The notes below the pieces were generated by a model. That model did not search any database and had not been told where the DNA came from. It saw only the letters and a program-made list of their open reading frames with translations. 64,000 bases of DNA from JANQNX01 sp040217095. Its GTDB lineage: Bacteria > Pseudomonadota > Gammaproteobacteria > Eutrophobiales > Eutrophobiaceae. This document shows, one piece after another, positions 18,530 through 27,088 of this stretch; the first letter of the stretch is position 1; every line of letters begins with the position of its first letter. Where the stretch lies: assembly GCA_965229565.1 (NCBI GenBank), contig OZ245888.1, positions 1,922,001 through 1,986,000 of the forward strand. Direction: 5' to 3'. Made by a program: the position numbers and the translations under genes.

Positions 18530-19030
18530 TTATTCCGGTTGATTGGACCACACTCCTTCCTGTTGCAGGCCACCTTCGGCCGTCCACACCAGGTCGGCAA
18601 TCACCTTGAATTTCGCGATCGTCATCGCACCCTTGCGGTTTTGCGAGGAATCCTTGCCTTCCAGTTCATTCATGATGACATCACGGCTGGCCATGTACAG
18701 TTCCTGTGGAAAGAACTCTTCATCCATGATCACCAGCACGATAGCATCCCAATCCTGTTCCAGTTTGAGTTGACCAATACGGTGGCCCTGTTTCTTCTCA
18801 TTAAATATTGCCCGGCCTTTTACCTGTATACGTATTTTCTTGCCATCGCGTTCCATGACCGCGTCATAGGGCAAGCGGTTATCGTTGTTGGGCGTCAGCT
18901 TGAGAATGGAAATGGCATCATTGATCGCGATCTCCGGCGTAACCGGGAGTATCTTGCCGGTGGCCTTGCGGTATTCACTGGCGATACGCCGCGTCTCGGT
19001 GATCAGTTTGTCGACGGAATAAAGACTCAT
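18530..19030 (-). CDS. Conserved hypothetical protein, possible PD-(D/E)XK nuclease fold
   Basis: A 166-residue soluble protein I cannot assign to a named family. It contains a pattern that suggests a PD-(D/E)XK fold: a helix with E33, then D56 in LPYDAVME, then a strand KIRIQVKGR with Q69 and K71, giving D-x(12)-Q-x-K. The following KLEQDWDAIVLVIMDEEF strand-helix suits that fold. This is inference from pattern only. It lies between the helicase and epmA, all minus strand, 5 bp after epmA's end relative to transcription direction from 19036. It could be a DNA or RNA nuclease, or an inactive relative. Confidence 0.75.
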   Translation of the reverse strand: MSLYSVDKLITETRRIASEYRKATGKILPVTPEIAINDAISILKLTPNNDNRLPYDAVMERDGKKIRIQVKGRAIFNEKKQGHRIGQLKLEQDWDAIVLVIMDEEFFPQELYMASRDVIMNELEGKDSSQNRKGAMTIAKFKVIADLVWTAEGGLQQEGVWSNQPE

Positions 19031-19035
19031 TACAA

Positions 19036-19992
19036 CTAGTTATTCTTTAATGTAAATGTATGCATGTCATGGATATCGTCGCTACCCGATAACACCATCA
19101 GCAAACGATCCAGTCCGACCGCCACGCCGGCACATTCGGGCAGGCCATGCTCCAGCGCGGCCAGGAAATGCTCGTCGAGTGGCGCGACAGGCAACTGTTT
19201 TTGTTTACGCACTTCGATATCTTTCAGAAAACGCTCTCGCTGTTCTAATGGATCACTCAACTCCGAGAAACCGTTGGCCACTTCCATGCCGTTTAAAAAC
19301 AGTTCGAAACGTTCACACACCTCGCTGTTATCGGCCTTTATCTTCGATAACACGGACATACAGGCCGGGTAATCATGGATCATAAGGCTTTTTTCCGATC
19401 GAATCTCTTTATTAACCCGATGCGAAAACAAAAAATCCAGCAATTCGTGCCGGTCATCACTTGCATCATCCCAGCCGGCATTACGTGCCAGTGCCATTAA
19501 TTCCGCTGTTTCCGCCTGTAACGGGTGGACCTTCACTGCCTGCTCAAAGATGTCGGCATAAGTCACCCTGGTGGGTGTTTCCAGGCCAAGGGTTTCAAGT
19601 AACGCGGCAACCTCATCCATTAGCTGGTGATAGTCCATGCCCAACCGATACCATTCCAGCATCGTGAACTCGATCGTATGGCGCCTGCCCTGTTCACCGT
19701 TGCGAAACACGTGCGCAATCTGAAAGATATCACCGCTACCTGCCGCTAACAGGCGCTTCATACAAAACTCGGGCGAGCTATGCAGGTATAAATGTTCAAG
19801 ATCGGGCAAGCTGGCACTGGCCGTGACCGTATCAATAAACGGATCGGTAATGCCGGCGGATGCCAGTATCGGGGTATCCACCTCCATGACCTGCCTGGCC
19901 GCCATGAATTCACGGATTTGCCGGTAGAGCAAGGCACGCCGCTTGATTACATCGTTCGTGGCAAGGGGCCGCCATGTATTTGCATTCGTCAT
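19036..19992 (-). CDS. epmA: Elongation factor P--(R)-beta-lysine ligase
   Basis: A 318-residue truncated class II lysyl-tRNA synthetase relative (PoxA/YjeA/GenX). It has the catalytic core but no anticodon-binding domain. Motif 2 is RHTIEFTMLEWYR and motif 3 is GVAVGLDRLLMVL. The enzyme attaches (R)-beta-lysine to Lys34 of EF-P. Its substrate-making enzyme epmB and its target efp lie 350-2000 bp away, so the core modification pathway is within the window. Start ATG at 19992. Confidence 0.96.
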   Translation of the reverse strand: MTNANTWRPLATNDVIKRRALLYRQIREFMAARQVMEVDTPILASAGITDPFIDTVTASASLPDLEHLYLHSSPEFCMKRLLAAGSGDIFQIAHVFRNGEQGRRHTIEFTMLEWYRLGMDYHQLMDEVAALLETLGLETPTRVTYADIFEQAVKVHPLQAETAELMALARNAGWDDASDDRHELLDFLFSHRVNKEIRSEKSLMIHDYPACMSVLSKIKADNSEVCERFELFLNGMEVANGFSELSDPLEQRERFLKDIEVRKQKQLPVAPLDEHFLAALEHGLPECAGVAVGLDRLLMVLSGSDDIHDMHTFTLKNN

Positions 19993-20040
19993 GGCGGGAG
20001 ATGTTAAGGTTTGCTGGTCTAAACTGCCAGCCGCAATGAG

Positions 20041-20274
20041 TTAGTCTCTTAAACGACTGTCCAGTTGATCGACCAGCTCGGCCCAGTCTGAATCATCTAC
20101 AATCGATTCCCTGAGGAACGCGGCCTGGCTCTCTGTCCAGCAGTCTGCGTCTGGCAGAGGCACGTTATCCGGGATGGGTCTGTGGGTATGGATAAACTTG
20201 TCTATGTCTTCGGGCGCACTATCCAGCCCAAGCTGGGCGAACAACGCGGACAATGTATGCTCGAAACTTTCCAT
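20041..20274 (-). CDS. DUF2789 family protein
   Basis: A small acidic protein of 77 residues from the ATG at 20274. An in-frame ATG at 20283 adds three residues, and the GGAG upstream sits only 3 nt from it, so the inner start is preferred. The LSALFAQLGLDS N-terminus and WTESQAAFLRESI-x-DDSDWAELVDQLD C-terminus are typical of DUF2789, whose function is unknown. It sits between epmA and efp on the same strand, 48 bp from epmA's start. Confidence 0.85.
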   Translation of the reverse strand: MESFEHTLSALFAQLGLDSAPEDIDKFIHTHRPIPDNVPLPDADCWTESQAAFLRESIVDDSDWAELVDQLDSRLRD

Positions 20275-20339
20275 TACTACCATCTACTCCTATTAAGACT
20301 TTGTCTTTAAGTATAGTAGATACTGTATGGCTTGCAGGC

Positions 20340-20909
20340 TTACTCCTTGGCGCGGCTGACGTACTCACCTGTGCGAGTATCGATCTTCAGTAGTTCACCG
20401 TTCTCGATAAACAAGGGCACTTTCACGACAGCACCGGTCTCCAAAGTTGCAGGCTTGGAACCGCCCTGGGCCGTATCACCACGTACACCCGGATCGGTAT
20501 CCGAGATCGCAAGAATGACAAAGTTAGGGGCAGAAACAGACAACGGCACGTTGTTCCAAAGCGTAACCAGGCAGTTTTCCTCGCCCTTGATCCACTGTTT
20601 CGCATCGGCCACGGCCTTTTCATCGGCGGCAAATTGTTCGAACGAGGTCTGGTCCATGAAGTACCACATCTCGCCATCGTTATAGAGATACTGCATCTCC
20701 AGTTCGATCACGTCGGCAGCATCGATAGACTCGCCGGATTTGAACGTTTTCTCCAGTACGCGGCCGGTCTTCAGGTTACGGATTTTGACCCGGTTGAATG
20801 CCTGTCCCTTGCCGGGTTTGACGAATTCATTTTCGATAATAGAACAGGGATCGCCGTCCAGCATGACCTTCAAGCCCTGTTTGAACTCATTCGTACTATA
20901 TGTCGCCAT
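20340..20909 (-). CDS. efp: Elongation factor P
   Basis: EF-P relieves ribosome stalling at polyproline stretches. The protein has 189 residues, the usual length, with the KPGKGQAFNRVKIRN loop. Lys34, the site beta-lysylated by EpmA, is present at the loop tip. The C-terminal acidic DTDPGVRGDTA stretch is canonical OB-domain sequence. The gene is divergent from epmB with 61 bp between starts, so modification enzyme and substrate may share a regulatory region. Confidence 0.98.
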   Translation of the reverse strand: MATYSTNEFKQGLKVMLDGDPCSIIENEFVKPGKGQAFNRVKIRNLKTGRVLEKTFKSGESIDAADVIELEMQYLYNDGEMWYFMDQTSFEQFAADEKAVADAKQWIKGEENCLVTLWNNVPLSVSAPNFVILAISDTDPGVRGDTAQGGSKPATLETGAVVKVPLFIENGELLKIDTRTGEYVSRAKE

Positions 20910-20970
20910 CGTAGTCTCTTTCCAATATAGTTGCGTAAAAAGCGCGTATCATAATTGAACTTGGTCAACA

Positions 20971-21963
20971 ATGCAGTCCCCTAACTGGCAAAAACAACTG
21001 GCAAACGCAATCAGGCGCCCTGAACAACTGCTGGAATATGTTGGCCTGGACGCGGACAGCATCGGTTACAGCCAGTCCGGGCTGGAGCAGTTCCCGGTGC
21101 GCGTGCCGCATGCCTTTGCTGACCGCATTACACGTAGTAACCCGCATGACCCAATCCTGCGCCAGGTGTTTCCCTATATTAATGAAGAAACCACGAAGAG
21201 CGGGTTTGTCGTTGACCCGTTGGCAGAAAGCAGTTTTCAACCCGTGCCCGGGCTGCTAAAGAAATACCAGGATCGCGTACTGGTGATTACCACCGGGGCC
21301 TGCGCTATACACTGCCGCTATTGTTTCCGCCGACACTTCCCCTACCAGGAATCCACCGGTGCGCATTCACAGTGGCAACAGGGACTGGAATATATCCGGG
21401 ACAACAGCGACATTCACGAGGTGATATTCAGCGGCGGTGATCCACTCAGCCTGTCTGATGACAAGCTGCTGTCACTGTGTGAATCCGTGGCCGACATTGA
21501 GCATGTGGATCGCATACGTTTGCATACACGCTTCCCGGTGGTGTTACCCGACCGCATCAATAAAAGCTTGCTTGAACGATTGACTGACCTTGGTAAGGAG
21601 ATCGTCATGGTCTTACATATTAACCATGCCAACGAGATCGATGACACGGTATCGAATATGCTTGGACTGTTAAAACAGCATCGTCTTTATGTATTAAACC
21701 AGTCCGTGTTGTTAGACGGGATCAATAATAATGTAGAGAGCCTGGTACAACTGTCGGAGAAACTCGTGGCCAACCACGTCGTGCCCTACTACCTGCACCT
21801 GCTGGACCCGGTCGCCGGTGCTTCGCACTACGAGGTCGCCCTCGCCGAGGCACAGCAACTTATCAGGGAAATGCGTGAAAGTGTCGCCGGCTACCTGGTG
21901 CCTACGCTGGTGACGGAGAAAACGGGCGAGAAATCAAAGACCTTAATGGAGAGATTACCCTAA
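20971..21963 (+). CDS. epmB: EF-P beta-lysylation protein EpmB (lysine 2,3-aminomutase)
   Basis: A 330-residue radical-SAM enzyme that converts (S)-alpha-lysine to (R)-beta-lysine for EF-P. The cluster motif is CAIHCRYC (CxxxCxxC, ~residues 111-118), followed by RRHFPYQ. FSGGDPLSLSD is the SAM-binding GGDP region. The C-terminal GEKSKT stretch likely carries the PLP lysine, as in other family members. It is divergent from efp and ends at a strong terminator 78 bp downstream. Confidence 0.96.
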   Translation: MQSPNWQKQLANAIRRPEQLLEYVGLDADSIGYSQSGLEQFPVRVPHAFADRITRSNPHDPILRQVFPYINEETTKSGFVVDPLAESSFQPVPGLLKKYQDRVLVITTGACAIHCRYCFRRHFPYQESTGAHSQWQQGLEYIRDNSDIHEVIFSGGDPLSLSDDKLLSLCESVADIEHVDRIRLHTRFPVVLPDRINKSLLERLTDLGKEIVMVLHINHANEIDDTVSNMLGLLKQHRLYVLNQSVLLDGINNNVESLVQLSEKLVANHVVPYYLHLLDPVAGASHYEVALAEAQQLIREMRESVAGYLVPTLVTEKTGEKSKTLMERLP

Positions 21964-22041
21964 AGTTATTTACGCCCGCGCCGCTAAACTCTGTAGAACG
22001 GGTTTCCCCTCCTTCCCCAGTACCCGCTCTGTAACAATACG

Positions 22042-22070
22042 CCGGGTGGTTCCGACCACCCGGTTTTTTT
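22042..22070 (+). terminator. Rho-independent terminator after epmB
   Basis: A perfect 9-bp GC-rich stem, CCGGGTGGT (22042-22050) with ACCACCCGG (22055-22063), a TCCG loop and seven T (22064-22070). It ends epmB transcription. The convergent gene ends just beyond at 22084. Confidence 0.92.
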
Positions 22071-22083
22071 ATTCGATAAATTA

Positions 22084-24759
22084 TTATTCCTTTAATTCCA
22101 AAAGCAGGTGAACGACTTTTTCCTCGCTGTTCTTCGTTTCTTCGAACTGAAATTGTCTGGACAGTTTCTGCATGGCGAAATTGTCGATGAGTGTTTCACC
22201 GACTAAACGCTTTATTCCACGTAGCTTGCTATAGGCAATCATCTTGCTCATTAATTTGCTGCCAATGCCGCGTTTGTGCATATCAGAACGTACAATCAAG
22301 GCAAACTCCGCCTCAATATTGTCCGAGTCACTGACAATTCGAATGACACCCACCGTTTCATTCTCACCCAGTTTATTTTTTCTAACAGCAATAAATGCCA
22401 TTTCCCTGTCATAATCAATTTGCGTAAATCTGGCCATTTGTGAATGAGACAGATCACTGACTGCTCGACAAAAACGAAAATAAATGTCCTCTGATTTTGT
22501 GTTGTGTAAAAAGTCATTGTGTGCTTTTTCATCTTCCGGCTTTATCGGACGAATCAGAAGGTCCTCACCATCTGTTGTTCTGAAGTGTTCTTCCAGGTTT
22601 TTAGGGTAAGGGCATATTGCCAGTCGGGCAGTAGCTTCCTTGTCAGTTTCCTGTAACCGTACCCGCGCATCCAGTGCTATCACACCCTTACTGTTAGCAA
22701 CTAATGGATTAATATCCAGCTCGATAATTTCTGCATGGTCGACTACCAGCTGTGAAATCTTTAACAGTGTCAACATGATCTCGTTGAGATTTACCGGCTC
22801 GACATCACGGAAACCCTTCAACATTTGAAAGATTCGAGTGCGCTGAATCAAGTCTTGTGCCAATGACATATTTAATGGCGGTAGAGCCACAGCTTTATCA
22901 TTGGTTATCTCGGTTGCTACCCCTCCCTGTCCAAAAAGAATAACAGGCCCAAACACCGGGTCTGTGCTCACCCCGAGTATTAGCTCATATGCCGCATCGT
23001 GGCTGACCATCTCCTGAACGGTAAAACCTTCGATGCTCGCATCTGGAAAAAGCTTTTTTATATGGCTTAACATTCCTTCGGCGGCCAGTTGCAAAATGGC
23101 TGCCGATTCAACATTTAACAACACACCACCAACATCGGATTTATGGGTAATATCCTTTGACAGGATTTTTAATGCGACCGGGTATCCAATTGTATTGGCA
23201 TGTTCCACCGCCTCAGTAGCGTCTTTAGCGATTAATGTCTTACTCACAGGGATTTCATATGAGGCTAATAGTTGCTTCGCCTCAGCCTCTGTCATTATTT
23301 CCCGCTTTTCCTTGATCAAGGAATTAATGATGTTGCGTGCTGCGGTAATGTCAGGCACAAATTCCCTGGGTATCGATGGCGGCATTTGCATCAGGCTTGC
23401 CTGGTTCAAGCCATATTCATAGGTCTGAAGAAAAGCGCGTATAGCAAATTCAGGAGTATCGTAATGAGGAACGCCATGGTGTTTAAATACATCCCTGGCC
23501 TCGGCAACCGCATCGCCTCCCATCCAGCAGGTCAATATAGTTTTATTCGAGTCTTGTGCGACCTCGCATACCGCCTGGGCCACCAGTTTGTTATCAATCA
23601 CCGCAACCGGCACCAGCATGACCAGGATCGCATCCGCATTTGCATCTTTCATCAAGATCTTTAACGCATCTACATAGCGTTTTGCGTCACTATCTCCAAC
23701 GATATCGACAGGATTTGCGTGCGACCAGTTTTCCGGTAATGACCTGTTCAATGCTGCATAGGTTTCAGGCATTAGCTCTGCGAGTCGTCCACCTTGCTCT
23801 ATCAGGCTATCGGTCGCAAGCACACCAATACCACCACCATTGGTCATAATAGCCAGCCGGTTACCATGAGTGACATGACGATGGGCCAGAGATTCAACCG
23901 CATCAAAAAGGTTCTGGATGGAATATACTCGCAGCATACCGGCACGCCTGATGGCTGCGTCAAACACATCATCGTTTCCTGCCATGGCACCGGTATGTGA
24001 CGTCGCTGCCGTCGCACCTTCCTGCTTACGCCCGGCCTTTACCACGATTACTGTTTTATTTCGCGCTGTCGCACGGGCAGCAGACATAAATTTCCGCGCC
24101 AGCTTGATCGACTCCATGTACAAAAGAATTCCCTTTGTATGCCGGTCGCTTCCCAGGTAATCGAGTAAATCACCAAAATCGACATCGGCACTATCTCCCA
24201 ACGAGATAAAGTATGAGAATCCGATCCCACGGGATTTGGCCCAGTCAAGAATCGAAGTACAAATGGCCCCTGATTGTGAGATAACAGCGATGCTACCCGG
24301 CAGCGAATCAGTGTGCGCAAAACTCGCATTCAATCCAAGCACCGGGTTCAGTAAGCCGATGCAATTAGGCCCGAGGATACGAAAATCATAGGGTTTGGCA
24401 GCCTCTAACATTGCCTGTGTCAATCCGTTCTGATCATTGCCGGAATGAAAGCCTGCACTGATTACCACGGCAGCACGCGTGCCGTGTTTACCCAACCGCG
24501 CTATGATCTCCGGTACTGTATTTGCCGGTGTACAGATTACGGCGAGATCTGCCACAACAGGCAATTCCTCGATCTGCTGGTACGCGTACACCCCGCAAAC
24601 GGTTTTGTACTTTGGATTAACCGGAAAAACAGGACCCGCAAAACCCCCATTCAACAGGTTCCTCATGATGACATTCCCGATTGATGCCGGGTTTTCAGAA
24701 GCGCCAATAAGCGTCACTGATGCGGGTTGTAACAAGGACTTAAGGTTAACTACGCTCAT
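22084..24759 (-). CDS. Acyl-CoA synthetase (NDP-forming)/GNAT fusion, Pat-type protein acetyltransferase
   Basis: An 891-residue fusion. The order is an N-terminal CoA-binding domain (~8-130, GASENPASIGNVI), a succinyl-CoA-ligase-like region with SHTG at H255 (the phospho-His of active synthetases), an ATP-grasp domain (~490-700), and a C-terminal GNAT domain (~740-891) with MHKRGIGSKLMSK as the acetyl-CoA-binding loop. E. coli PatZ (YfiQ/Pka) and Salmonella Pat have this layout and acetylate lysines such as that of acetyl-CoA synthetase; their synthetase part is usually inactive. Here H255 is retained, so an acyl-CoA synthetase activity is not excluded. It is a single gene, followed by the AT-rich insertion. 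Confidence 0.92.
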   Translation of the reverse strand: MSVVNLKSLLQPASVTLIGASENPASIGNVIMRNLLNGGFAGPVFPVNPKYKTVCGVYAYQQIEELPVVADLAVICTPANTVPEIIARLGKHGTRAAVVISAGFHSGNDQNGLTQAMLEAAKPYDFRILGPNCIGLLNPVLGLNASFAHTDSLPGSIAVISQSGAICTSILDWAKSRGIGFSYFISLGDSADVDFGDLLDYLGSDRHTKGILLYMESIKLARKFMSAARATARNKTVIVVKAGRKQEGATAATSHTGAMAGNDDVFDAAIRRAGMLRVYSIQNLFDAVESLAHRHVTHGNRLAIMTNGGGIGVLATDSLIEQGGRLAELMPETYAALNRSLPENWSHANPVDIVGDSDAKRYVDALKILMKDANADAILVMLVPVAVIDNKLVAQAVCEVAQDSNKTILTCWMGGDAVAEARDVFKHHGVPHYDTPEFAIRAFLQTYEYGLNQASLMQMPPSIPREFVPDITAARNIINSLIKEKREIMTEAEAKQLLASYEIPVSKTLIAKDATEAVEHANTIGYPVALKILSKDITHKSDVGGVLLNVESAAILQLAAEGMLSHIKKLFPDASIEGFTVQEMVSHDAAYELILGVSTDPVFGPVILFGQGGVATEITNDKAVALPPLNMSLAQDLIQRTRIFQMLKGFRDVEPVNLNEIMLTLLKISQLVVDHAEIIELDINPLVANSKGVIALDARVRLQETDKEATARLAICPYPKNLEEHFRTTDGEDLLIRPIKPEDEKAHNDFLHNTKSEDIYFRFCRAVSDLSHSQMARFTQIDYDREMAFIAVRKNKLGENETVGVIRIVSDSDNIEAEFALIVRSDMHKRGIGSKLMSKMIAYSKLRGIKRLVGETLIDNFAMQKLSRQFQFEETKNSEEKVVHLLLELKE

Positions 24760-24960
24760 TAATGCTTAAACCATTCCTTTATTGATGGCACGACTCATAA
24801 ATAAATATATTGCACTGCAACATGACTGGATGCAAGCAATATAACAAGACAATCCATCTATTTGTTTACTAGCTTGAACATGGATTTACTTAGATTTAAT
24901 AGTCGCCTCTTATTCCTTAATATTGCTCAGAAGCAATTAGTGGATGGTTTTTAGCCCCGG

Positions 24961-25005
24961 TTGTTTTGTCATTTCGAAGTAACAACGTGACAGAGAAATC
25001 TCATC
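24961..25005 (+). repeat. Possible dispersed intergenic repeat element
   Basis: The stretch around GTCATTTCGAAGTAACAACG followed by GACAGAGAAATCTC resembles, from memory, short intergenic repeats with a GTCATT-CGA...GAGAAATCTC pattern found in several genomes. There is only one copy in this window, so repeat status is not shown here. Confidence 0.3.
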
Positions 25006-25108
25006 CAGCATTCTTATTAATACTAAAGCACTATTATTAATATCTGTTGAGTGAGCCTGCTAGATATTGGGCAGCATGTGGACTACAGTTAATAAAAATT
25101 TGATTAAA

Positions 25109-25129
25109 GGGAAATTTTCAAAATGTCCC
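25109..25129 (+). promoter_or_regulatory. Near-perfect 21-bp dyad upstream of the OLD-like gene
   Basis: GGGAAATTTT (25109-25118), a central C, and AAAATGTCCC (25120-25129) form inverted arms with one mismatch in ten. It lies 69 bp before the start codon. It could be an operator or an RNA hairpin in the leader; it lacks a T-run, so it is not an ordinary terminator. Confidence 0.5.
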
Positions 25130-25198
25130 GCACTGACACCCATATAACAATATGCGAATATTGGCCTCCCTACACATTGTTAGCCAATAGAGAATGAA

Positions 25199-27010
25199 AT
25201 GTATCTTCAGAAAGTCGTATTAGAAAATATTGGGCCTGTTGAAAGTCTCGAACTAGAAATGCCATTCTGTGACAATGGAAATCCTAAACCTGTTGTTATA
25301 GTCGGAGGAAATGGCACGGGAAAAACAATAATTCTGTCTTATATCATAAATTCTCTTTTAAGCGCCAAGCAGATAGCATACAAAAACACTGAGGTTGAAG
25401 AAGGGAAAGTCTATAAACTTAGGAGCCCAAGCTATATTTCGAGCGGCAACCATTATTCATATGCAAACATTGTTTTCGAACAAAACTTACAACAAAAAGA
25501 ATGGCAGTTAATACAACCACGCAAAGATTTTGAAAAAAACTTACAATACACGTCTATTATTCCTAGCTGGAATGACATTCCAGAAAATGATTCTAATCAT
25601 TTTTGGTCCAATTTCCCTCAAAAGAAAGTAGAGGTTAAAAAGCTTATAGACAATTCTTGCCAGCTTTATTTCCCTTCAAACAGATTTGAAGAGCCTGCTT
25701 GGTTAAATTTTGAGAATTTAACGAGTAGAACAAATTATTCTGATTTGAAACATATATCAGGTTTTTCAGATAGGCAGATAATTTGTTTAACTCCATTAAA
25801 AATTAACCAGAGTTGGCTGCTTGATTTGCTACTTGATAGGCAAATTTTTGAGAGTCAATATATTGATTTGCCTATAACTATTGCGGGACATTCACAAAAC
25901 TATAAGATTTTTCAAGGTTTCCAAGGACAGTCCACTAATATTTACAATTCCATTTTGAATTTATTGAAATTAATCCTGAGGGCAGATGGAGACATTCGTT
26001 TTGGTGTTGGGACTAGAGCAAGTAGAAAAATTTCTATCATGAAGAATGATAAACCCTGGGTCCCTAATCTTTTTCAACTCTCAACAGGGGAATCTCTTCT
26101 TCTTAATCTCTTTTTATCAATACTGAGAGATTTTGATCTTTCTAATTCATCATTTCAAAATTTAGCCGAAATAAAAGGAATTGTTATCGTTGACGAAATT
26201 GACCTGCATTTACATACAACTCTTCAATATGAAGTTTTGCCTGAGTTAATAAAGCAATTCCCAAAAATACAATTTATTGTCACAACGCATTCTCCACTCT
26301 TTCTTCTTGGCCTTCAAAATAGATTTAATGATGAAGGATATAATATATTAGAGGCACCTCATTGTAAAAATGTTGGAGTTGAAAAGTTTTCAGAATTTGA
26401 AGAAGCCTACAAGCAATTCAAAGAAACTGAAAAATTTAGAAAAGATATTGAAAACGCAATTTCTTCTTCTAACAAACCAATCTTGTTTGTTGAAGGCGAT
26501 TACGACATTAGGTATCTACAGAAATCTGCAGAGCTTCTGGGAAGAGAAGACATATTAGAATCTTATGAATTAAAAGATGGTGGTGGCTACGGAAATCTTG
26601 ACAAGATCTGGAAGACTTATAACTCAAAAATTGGGTTAATATTTAGCGGCATAATTGTCCTATTATATGATTGCGATACAAACAAAGAAGAGAAAAATAA
26701 TGGGACTTTATATAAAAAGGTTATACTCACCCATAATAATAATCCTATACAAAAAGGCATTGAAAACTTATTTACCACTGAAACTATCAATAAAGTTCAA
26801 GAGGCAAATAATGCTTTTATCGACATAATTCCTGAAATCAATAAAACAGAACGCGGACAAAATATAACAATACCTGAGCGCAAAGAAGTAAACAAAGACG
26901 AGAAAGGAAACCTTTGTAATTGGTTATGTGTAAATGGTATTGCAGAAGACTTTGAGAATTTCAACAGTATATTTGATCTTTTAAAGGAAATATTAGATGA
27001 AAATAGCTAA
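25199..27010 (+). CDS. AAA/ABC-type ATPase with C-terminal TOPRIM domain (OLD-like nuclease)
   Basis: A 603-residue protein with an SMC/ABC-like ATPase followed by a TOPRIM domain, the layout of OLD (overcoming lysogenization defect) nucleases. Walker A is GGNGTGKT (36-43); a TGESLLLNLFLS signature-like stretch follows; Walker B is IVDEIDLHLH (~328-337) with the switch histidine in TTHSPLF. TOPRIM residues are FVEGDYD (~429-435) and LLYDCD (~487-492). OLD-like proteins are often anti-phage (P2 OLD, GajA), but no partner gene (gajB-like helicase or a reverse transcriptase) is adjacent. The gene is AT-rich: 18 G/C in 25501-25560 versus 31 in 27541-27600, a sign of recent transfer. ATG at 25199 follows GAGAATGAA. 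It could instead be a repair nuclease. Confidence 0.88.
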   Translation: MYLQKVVLENIGPVESLELEMPFCDNGNPKPVVIVGGNGTGKTIILSYIINSLLSAKQIAYKNTEVEEGKVYKLRSPSYISSGNHYSYANIVFEQNLQQKEWQLIQPRKDFEKNLQYTSIIPSWNDIPENDSNHFWSNFPQKKVEVKKLIDNSCQLYFPSNRFEEPAWLNFENLTSRTNYSDLKHISGFSDRQIICLTPLKINQSWLLDLLLDRQIFESQYIDLPITIAGHSQNYKIFQGFQGQSTNIYNSILNLLKLILRADGDIRFGVGTRASRKISIMKNDKPWVPNLFQLSTGESLLLNLFLSILRDFDLSNSSFQNLAEIKGIVIVDEIDLHLHTTLQYEVLPELIKQFPKIQFIVTTHSPLFLLGLQNRFNDEGYNILEAPHCKNVGVEKFSEFEEAYKQFKETEKFRKDIENAISSSNKPILFVEGDYDIRYLQKSAELLGREDILESYELKDGGGYGNLDKIWKTYNSKIGLIFSGIIVLLYDCDTNKEEKNNGTLYKKVILTHNNNPIQKGIENLFTTETINKVQEANNAFIDIIPEINKTERGQNITIPERKEVNKDEKGNLCNWLCVNGIAEDFENFNSIFDLLKEILDENS

Positions 27011-27088
27011 CAAATCATTTCGACGGACTATAAGAAGCGCGGCAGCATTTACGCAACTAAATATCGGGGCCAGCCGCTGAATCAAAAG
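27011..27088 (+). other. Short gap after the OLD-like gene with in-frame extension
   Basis: After the TAA at 27008-27010 the same frame stays open and reads STDYKKRGSIYATKYRGQPL before entering the antisense of the phosphorylase gene. It may be a remnant of a longer insert or chance. The junction between AT-rich and normal composition lies here. Confidence 0.25.

Larger units (their letters stand above)
24760..25198 (+). other. 439-bp AT-rich gap upstream of the OLD-like gene
   Basis: No credible gene is seen on either strand. It contains a possible dispersed repeat (24961-25005), an AT-rich pair of inverted arms (ATTAATA 25016-25022 with TATTAAT 25035-25041) and a near-perfect dyad at 25109-25129. 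The composition is visibly AT-rich compared with the flanking core genes. I found no convincing sigma-70 promoter pair. Confidence 0.6.

Noticed and set aside
20293..20309. Hairpin between efp and DUF2789 as an efp terminator
   Set aside because: The stem is only AAGAC/GTCTT with a small bulge and no following T-run on the transcribed strand.
20971..21963. epmB read as a catabolic lysine 2,3-aminomutase
   Set aside because: It is adjacent to efp and epmA and has the short EpmB length, so EF-P modification is the better role.
25199..27010. Calling the OLD-like gene a Gabija system
   Set aside because: Gabija needs a gajB helicase next to gajA. None is present on either side; the neighbours are a Pat-type protein and a sugar phosphorylase.
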